A stretch of 64,000 bases of DNA, taken from Capitulum mitella. Its lineage: Eukaryota; Arthropoda; Thecostraca; Pollicipedomorpha; Pollicipedidae. Each line of letters opens with the position of its first letter. The stretch's first letter is position 1. The stretch spans positions 2,108,001 through 2,172,000 of the forward strand of contig CP099841.1 in NCBI GenBank assembly GCA_030062745.1, read 5' to 3'. Made by a program: the position numbers and the translations under genes. Shown one piece after another: positions 59,701-64,000 of this stretch. The notes beneath the pieces are model-generated. The model worked only from the letters and a program-made list of their open reading frames with translations, did no database searches and was not told the DNA's origin.

Positions 59701-59780
59701 GGACAGCAACCAGACAGACAACAGCAGCCGGATTCAGACATTATCATACCTGCCGACATGATCTTATTAGTGAATTGTAG
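44731..59780 (+). CDS. Cuticle gene 2: CPAP1-type chitin-binding protein (about 532 aa in the simplest model)
   Basis: Coding exons are 44731-44736 (ATGAAG), 45166-45196, 57135-57922 and 59007-59780, in phases 0, 1, 0. Exons one and two join to MKGLIWILIFLQG, a good signal peptide. The ~12-kb intron to 57135 is inferred from matching phase 1 and from the same layout in gene 1. Residues ~15-250 are Ala/Pro/Ser-rich. Residues 256-311 form a chitin-binding domain with Cys spacing 17-5-9-12-7, identical to gene 1, including GTLFNQKYLVCDWWYNV. A hydrophilic tail follows. A donor at 59288/59289 (GCA/GTAAGT) and coding-like sequence in other frames to 61039 mean the true C-terminus may differ. Likely role: extracellular chitin binding in cuticle. 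Confidence 0.65.
45166..45196 (+). CDS. Cuticle gene 2, signal-peptide exon
   Basis: The acceptor TTGTTTTTTCAG ends at 45165. GGC TTG ATC TGG ATA CTC then encodes GLIWILIFLQ and one base before GTATGT. It is 31 nt long and ends in phase 1, like its counterpart in gene 1. Confidence 0.75.
46599..47812. mobile_element. Complete piggyBac-like non-autonomous TTAA element inside gene 2
   Basis: TTAA 46599-46602 and TTAA 47809-47812 bracket 1206 bp closely similar along its whole length to the copy at 19405-20624, with the same CCCTATTCCCGG ends and G/C hairpins. It contains hexamer clusters at 46926-46955 (including a zero-spaced pair), 47081-47100 and 47231-47263 (spacers 4, 4, 1). No transposase. 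Confidence 0.87.
47231..47263 (+). promoter_or_regulatory. Four-hexamer AGGTCA array (DR4-DR4-DR1), intronic copy
   Basis: AGGTCA at 47231, 47241, 47251 and 47258, the same layout as 20038-20070. It lies in the predicted first long intron of a cuticle gene, a position where an enhancer could act. Inference only. Confidence 0.5.
47813..52001. other. No supported gene (intronic or intergenic)
   Basis: Minus-strand frames at 49517-49963 and 51243-51807 are the longest, about 90-150 codons. They show no domain and overlap one another. Confidence 0.5.
52002..52016. repeat. Left arm of a 3.5-kb-separated inverted repeat
   Basis: CAGGGCCTATTTTAA; the exact reverse complement is at 55549-55563. CAGGG is a common start of hAT termini, but no matching 8-bp target duplication is seen. 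Confidence 0.55.
52100..53155. repeat. Diverged tandem duplication, unit about 530 bp
   Basis: Corresponding words recur about 526-534 bp apart: TGGTTCGCACTGACAC (52336) and TGGTTCGCACCGAGAC (52862); CTCATCCGCTGTACGGGGTA (about 52571) and its variant near 53106; GAGGCGCGCGCTCAAGGTGG and its variant just after each. No coding content is recognised. Confidence 0.55.
53725..54205. repeat. Purine-rich degenerate (GACAGA/GGAGACC) repeat
   Basis: About 480 bases of purine-biased plus strand with recurrent GACAGA, GAGACCG and GACGGA words. It yields a Ser/Leu-rich false frame on the minus strand (53688-54047). Confidence 0.7.
55549..55563. repeat. Right arm of the inverted repeat
   Basis: TTAAAATAGGCCCTG, the exact reverse complement of 52002-52016. 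Nearby G-run/ATTTCGC words (52029-52046 and 55477-55490) are in direct orientation instead. Confidence 0.55.
57135..57922 (+). CDS. Cuticle gene 2, Ala/Pro-rich exon ending inside the chitin-binding domain
   Basis: The acceptor GCGTCCCCAG ends at 57134 and the exon ends TTC TGC CAG/GTGAGC. It encodes FSCSDRDGPGYYADPAGPSF and the second Cys. The GC-rich exon also leaves a 282-codon shadow frame open on the minus strand. Confidence 0.8.
57923..59006. other. Intron within the chitin-binding domain of gene 2
   Basis: Bounded by GTGAGC and TGTTTCAG. It interrupts the domain between Cys 2 and Cys 3, exactly as in gene 1 (37395-37876). Confidence 0.75.
59007..59288 (+). CDS. Cuticle gene 2, second half of the chitin-binding domain
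   Basis: The acceptor CTCTGTTTCAG ends at 59006. The exon starts VFHICHGHG, carries Cys 3-6 and reaches GCA/GTAAGT. The frame stays open to 59780 if the donor is skipped. Confidence 0.85.
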
Positions 59781-61039
59781 TGTTACTTCAAATGATTCAC
59801 GAGGGCATTCAAAGACAGATAAGGGTCGCTTTGCTGATTCTGAAGCCCAGCGGACACACCCTGACAACCACACCTTCGAAGGTCCTGACCGATCGTTTGG
59901 ATTCCAGCATCAGCAACTGCCTTCTCAGAAACCGAAGGAGGGACGTCAAATTCCGGAGACCTCACGTTCTGCAGTGCCGCATTTCCAAGGCCCCTTGCAA
60001 GGAAACCACAGAGGCACAAATACATCCATTGACCGTTTGGCAGTAAAACGGCCAACAATGGCGAGGCAAGCTTCACTCAGCGCATCTTCTTCATTCTCTG
60101 AAATCCCTGCAGATTCATGGCCTGCACCAGATCAAAGATCACAGATACAAGAAAAGCCAAATTCCACGGCCAAAGCTGTCGAGAATCCTCGGGCTGGCCA
60201 TGACGAGAACATTCATACTGAGCACAAAGCTGAAGCTGCGTACCAGCAAAGCAATGAGACCGAGAAGCCTCTGGCTACTCTCGAGGTCGAGAACGAGTCT
60301 CTCGCCGGGCTGCGGGCTGAGGAGAGGCTCCCTCCCACGGCGGCGGCTGCGCCAGATCACCTGGCCGGCGTGCAGGGTCCGTCCGTGTCTGGCGCCGGCT
60401 GCCCGCCGGGTGACGTGGCCGCGGCTGCCGGCGCCGCGGACGGGACGCCTGGCTGGCCGGGGATCTCGGCCGGCAGCCCGGCCGCCGCGACCGCATCCTC
60501 GAACTCCCGCAGCCAATTACCGGACCAGACGAGAAGCCCGGCCGCCAACACACGGTCCCGGACGTCGCCCTCCCTGCCGGCGGGCCGGGCGGAGGGCCCG
60601 GCGGACGGGCGGCCGTCGACGGTGGTGCTTCAGACCTCGCTGCGGAAGCTTGCTCCGCCCGCTCTGTCACCGCGGTCCGGCCCCGAGGCACTGGACGGCG
60701 GCGGCGGTCCGCCCCCGGCCGCTCCGGACTCCGTCCCCACTGGCCGACCCCCGTCTCCTCGCGAGAGCAGGGGACGCACCGGCAGGGCCTCAGGCGTTCA
60801 GCAGGTCACGGGACCCACCGGGAAGGTCTACCGTCGGACTTTCGGAGGACCATCAGCTGAGTACAGCGGAGGTGGAGAATGTCAGTGCGCTCGTGCGAGC
60901 CGCGAGAAACTATGAGCCCACGGTAGAGCAGACGTTCTACTGGCTAGGGTACGGAAGAAGAGTGGACGCGTCACCCTCCAGCTTTACACGATATCTGCGT
61001 CCGTGTGATTGTGAAGGCTGGGTACGATACAGAATGTGA
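59289..61039 (+). CDS. Cuticle gene 2, 3' coding region with unresolved splicing or frameshifts
   Basis: Coding-like, hydrophilic sequence occupies frame A from 59289 to about 59700 (DRDEDFDPDHVKMAQWTRSQ), then the next frame to about 60840 (HTEHKAEAAYQQSNETEKP, Pro/Ala-rich), then the third frame to a stop at 61039 (AEVENVSALVRAARNYEPT). Possible explanations: an intron from GTGAGA at 59692 to CAG at 59818 (phases fit), a splice from 59288 to 59929 (CTTCTCAG, phases fit, stop at 60915), or single-base errors. No clean splice was found for the second switch. Confidence 0.5.
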
Positions 61040-62712
61040 GATGTTATTAGTAGATCAGGTCAGATTGAAGCTAATAGTTCATGGATTTCACGTTCTAATA
61101 CGAGCTAACTGTGATTACCAATGAATCGGCCAGCCAGACTCTGCTTTCATATGTTCAGGCATGGATGCTCAGTGTTGTAAACACGCTTGTGCACTGTGGA
61201 ATGAACGTGGTCACGTGGAATGTATTATGGAACATCCAGGCACCTATATAGCCTTCTGGAATGTTTTACTTCGGAGCCATTGTGCTTATACTGAAAACCT
61301 CAATTTTCAAAAAAAAGGAAAAATGCAATACTACCGAAAACTGTCGTGTTGTGTTTCCTGCTCTCTAAGAGCGCCCCTTGTCACGAAACTGCCTTCTGTC
61401 ATAGACAACACTTTTCGAAGAATTTAGCTCGGGGTTTTTGGAACAACCGGCACTGGAAACGGCTTCAGTATTCAGAAATGGTCCCGACCTTGATTGAACC
61501 GCACCAAAAGCCCCAAACAAAGTCCCCAAAGTAGGCGGTTTTTGTTGGGGACGCTGCAGCAAGTGGCGACAAGGAAACCGAAGACGATGCTTATCGTTGT
61601 TTGAGCTAAACTTGTAGATGAAATTTACGTCACTGTTCTAGCACCGGTAAGAGGTCTGCATATTTCCGTTTTCACCTGAGGATTAACTTGGCAGCTTTGG
61701 GTGGTTTGGGATTTTCCGTTGATCATTCCAATCCCGTAGACTTAAAAGCCTCCAGAAATTCTTGGTGATACATACTGACTTCGTCGTGCAATGTAAGTTA
61801 ACTGTTCATGCCACAGAAACTTATCCAACGTAATTGCATTTAAATGCATTAACACTTAAAAGTAAAAAAGCATGTTGCTGGTGCATTCCAGGTAGTCGGC
61901 AGTGTCTTACTACGGAGCTGAACGGTGTCCCTGGTCATATATTTCACACAGGCAAAACATAGCTGTGTCATCAGATTTACATTCACGGCGATGTAAGATC
62001 ATATGATATGATCCATATGATCCACGATGCTTTTTGCAGTAAAATATCAACTAGTCTGCCTGGCGCGTCACATTAATTTCATAACACAGTTGACAAATGT
62101 CGAAAAGCCACATATGGTGAACAACGGTGCTGCGAGAACAGATTCATTATACTGATAAACACAAGCATTTGTGATATTTAATCCGTTTAAGGCGGACCAC
62201 ATAGTTAAGTCGCTTATGGTCGGTTCCGAGAGGCAATCAAACAACCATTGTCATAGGCCTCAACTGGAAAACAAAATGCGTCTGTCACTTTGAAGCATAA
62301 ATCTAACTGGTCTGTCAGTCAGCGACTGTTTCAGCTGTCGAGGTTCAACCATTGTGCAACGACACCCCATGCTTCTGCTGTAGCGCGACACCGAGGAAAA
62401 AGAATAAATCTCATCCTCTCAAAATCTGAGAACACTCTTCCAATGCGTGTTGTCTCGCTGAACTATGTCACATCCTGTGTTTAATAGAACACCCGATCAC
62501 ATACGTTTTGCGATAATGGTGGCGTAATCGGCGAACAGCAGCCACTATTTGCCGTCCCGACTGTCACAAAGTTCACGGTTGTCGTGACCGTTTTCGCTCG
62601 ACGTTTCACGCCGTAAACCGTAACGGAAGAGCCGGCGCAGCGACGCAGCTGCGATTAAGCGACTCCGATGGTGCGGCCCCCAGTTTTCGAATCGCCGCGG
62701 CGGCGCGTGCCG
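61040..62712. other. Convergent intergenic region between gene 2 and gene 3
   Basis: Frames below 90 codons. It should hold the 3' ends of both genes. AATAAA at 62403-62408 is on the plus strand but lies far from the gene 2 stop. Confidence 0.5.
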
Positions 62713-62937
62713 CTAGGCGTTGACGTCCGCCAGCAGGTTGCTGGTGAGCTCGGCCTTGTAGTAGAGCTTGTTGTCGACGTAGAACTCTGGCGCCTTCTCG
62801 CACTGGACGTTGAACCACCAGTCGCAGACGCGGTACTGCTGGTTGAAGAGAGAGCCGGGCGTGCAGAGGAAGGTGGACGGCCGGTCGCGAGGATCCGTGC
62901 TCTTCAGCAGGCTCTTCGGCGGACACACATGGAACAA
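62713..62937 (-). CDS. Cuticle gene 3: CPAP1-type chitin-binding protein, last coding exon (partial gene)
   Basis: On the minus strand the acceptor CTTCTCCGTAG ends just before 62937. The exon reads LFHVCPPKS, then Cys 4-6 with GSLFNQQYRVCDWWFNVQC, and ends in a stop at 62713-62715 after LLADVNA. Spacing from Cys 4 to Cys 6 (12, 7) equals genes 1 and 2. The Cys 3-Cys 4 segment is 19 residues instead of 9, a 10-residue insertion (LLKSTDPRDR region). The exon starts at the same domain position as in genes 1 and 2. There is no long tail, only about 28 residues after Cys 6. The exon with Cys 1-2 was not found up to 64000, so the gene continues beyond the window. Likely a secreted cuticle chitin-binding protein. 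Confidence 0.85.
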   Translation of the reverse strand: MFHVCPPKSLLKSTDPRDRPSTFLCTPGSLFNQQYRVCDWWFNVQCEKAPEFYVDNKLYYKAELTSNLLADVNA

Positions 62938-64000
62938 CTACGGAGAAGATGGTAGTCAGTGAAGTGGTCAGGCGAGCGTCACGTAGCAAGTAGTTCTGCA
63001 TGAATCAGTTCTTCTGAGAGTTGTGGAGAGGAAGCGGTATAACATGTCGATGCACTTTCCACATTTGCGCAAGTGCGATTGTAATGGGTTGTAAAATTTT
63101 TTTCCTGTGATGTATGGTGATTACACTAAAAAGACAGCATGACTCGCTAGATAGCTTGTTATCCACGACAAAACAAAACAAATCAGAGATATCACAAAGT
63201 TATTTATATTCATTCAGCGAAACGCAACGCCGTGCATTGCCACTGCAATCACTGTTTACAAACGATCAGTTGCGTGCGGGAGGAGCTTAAAGCACCGGGC
63301 TGCAAACACTCATTAGACCGGGGAAACGTGGAGGAAAACAAGCCTGACTCTTGTGTCGTCTCACGCTCGACCGTCGACGTAATTGAAAATCGTCAACACG
63401 TGCTCAAGACCGGACATGTGTTGAGGTCAGCTTGGATCTGATTGGCCTGGTGGATGCATTTGTCCCGCATCACGACGTTGTGCATAAACTTGCAAAAATC
63501 GTGAAGACGTCTATTGGAAAAAGCGTTTCGTTTGGAACGAACAGTACAGCGATGTGAACAACTTCTGATTGATGCTGCTTAGTCCTAAAACACTTGAATA
63601 TGTTTTATCCAGGATAAGAGCCTTGGACATTCCCCGGGTCTGAATGACTAAACATCAGGATGCAGGAGGGGAAGGGGGGGTGTCAACGGGCACAACGTCG
63701 TCTCCTACCAAAAACGTCGTGAAATCTTTCTGACCTGTCGGGTGTTTCGCATGTGCAGCAGCTAGTAATACCCTGTAATACCAGTACGGGACGGACGTCA
63801 CAGGCTCGGCACCCGGAGCTTCGTGATCCAGCCGCCATCCTTGAGGACAGGGATTGTCTTGTGTTGCCTAATGCTCGTCCAGGGACACTGCCTGTTGTTT
63901 TGGGCCGGTGGAGGTGGGCCATTCACGGTCTGCACTCATTTCCATGGAAGGCAAGTGACTGTGACTGATGTAACGATAACATTTTTTTTAGAAAGAGTTT
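62938..64000. other. Intron or upstream part of gene 3; nothing else supported
   Basis: No minus-strand half-domain exon (a Cys-x17-Cys block ending in a Gln before GT) could be found here. Other frames are short and unrecognised. Confidence 0.5.

Overview
The window is eukaryotic, most likely arthropod and plausibly crustacean. It has spliced genes with GT..AG introns, cuticle-type chitin-binding domains, DNA transposons with TA and TTAA target duplications, a Penelope-like retroelement remnant, and many microsatellites and minisatellites. Species cannot be fixed from the sequence alone.

Genes. Three genes carry the same kind of domain, a type-2 chitin-binding (peritrophin-A, CBM14) domain of the CPAP1 class (cuticular proteins analogous to peritrophins, one domain). 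Gene 1 (+) has a TATA promoter near 34172, a noncoding exon 34206-34320, and coding exons 36027-36057, 36331-37394, 37877-38092 and 38362-41856. It encodes a predicted 1601-residue secreted protein with one chitin-binding domain followed by a huge disordered tail. Gene 2 (+) starts with small signal-peptide exons at 44731-44736 and 45166-45196, then appears to cross a 12-kb intron to exons 57135-57922 and 59007-59780 or beyond. Its 3' structure is unresolved. Gene 3 (-) is represented by its last coding exon, 62713-62937; the rest lies upstream, probably past the right edge. Genes 1 and 2 share intron phases, and in all three genes an intron cuts the domain next to its third cysteine.

Left half (1-33 kb). 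No convincing host gene was found here. It is dominated by mobile DNA. A family of TTAA-flanked, non-autonomous, piggyBac-like elements occurs at about 455-1690, 9116-10795, 19405-20624, 30460-31230 and 31823-33263, with a full copy at 46599-47812 inside gene 2 and a smaller relative at 24763-25212. A Tigger/pogo-type element (12306-15830) carries a dead transposase and sits in a TA microsatellite. An internally deleted relative lies at 21091-22404. A Penelope-like GIY-YIG fragment is at 11718-12239. GC-rich low-complexity patches lie at 4080-5350, 6100-6900, 8050-8520, 18550-18900 and 28440-28850.

Most interesting signal. The TTAA elements contain clusters of the nuclear-receptor half-site AGGTCA/TGACCT, spaced about 145-155 bp apart in copies that otherwise differ strongly. 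Three copies share an array of direct repeats ending in a DR1. The small element at 24763-25212 holds a perfect inverted repeat with one-base spacer, AGGTCAATGACCT, which is the ideal ecdysone-receptor site. A near-match (33980-33992) lies about 225 bp upstream of the predicted start of cuticle gene 1, and a 27-bp minisatellite with TGACCT-type hexamers in register lies 400 bp upstream of the start codon of cuticle gene 2. Cuticle genes are classically under moulting-hormone control, so hormone-receptor sites delivered by transposons around a cuticle-gene cluster is a testable idea. The motifs are directly visible; their function is inference.
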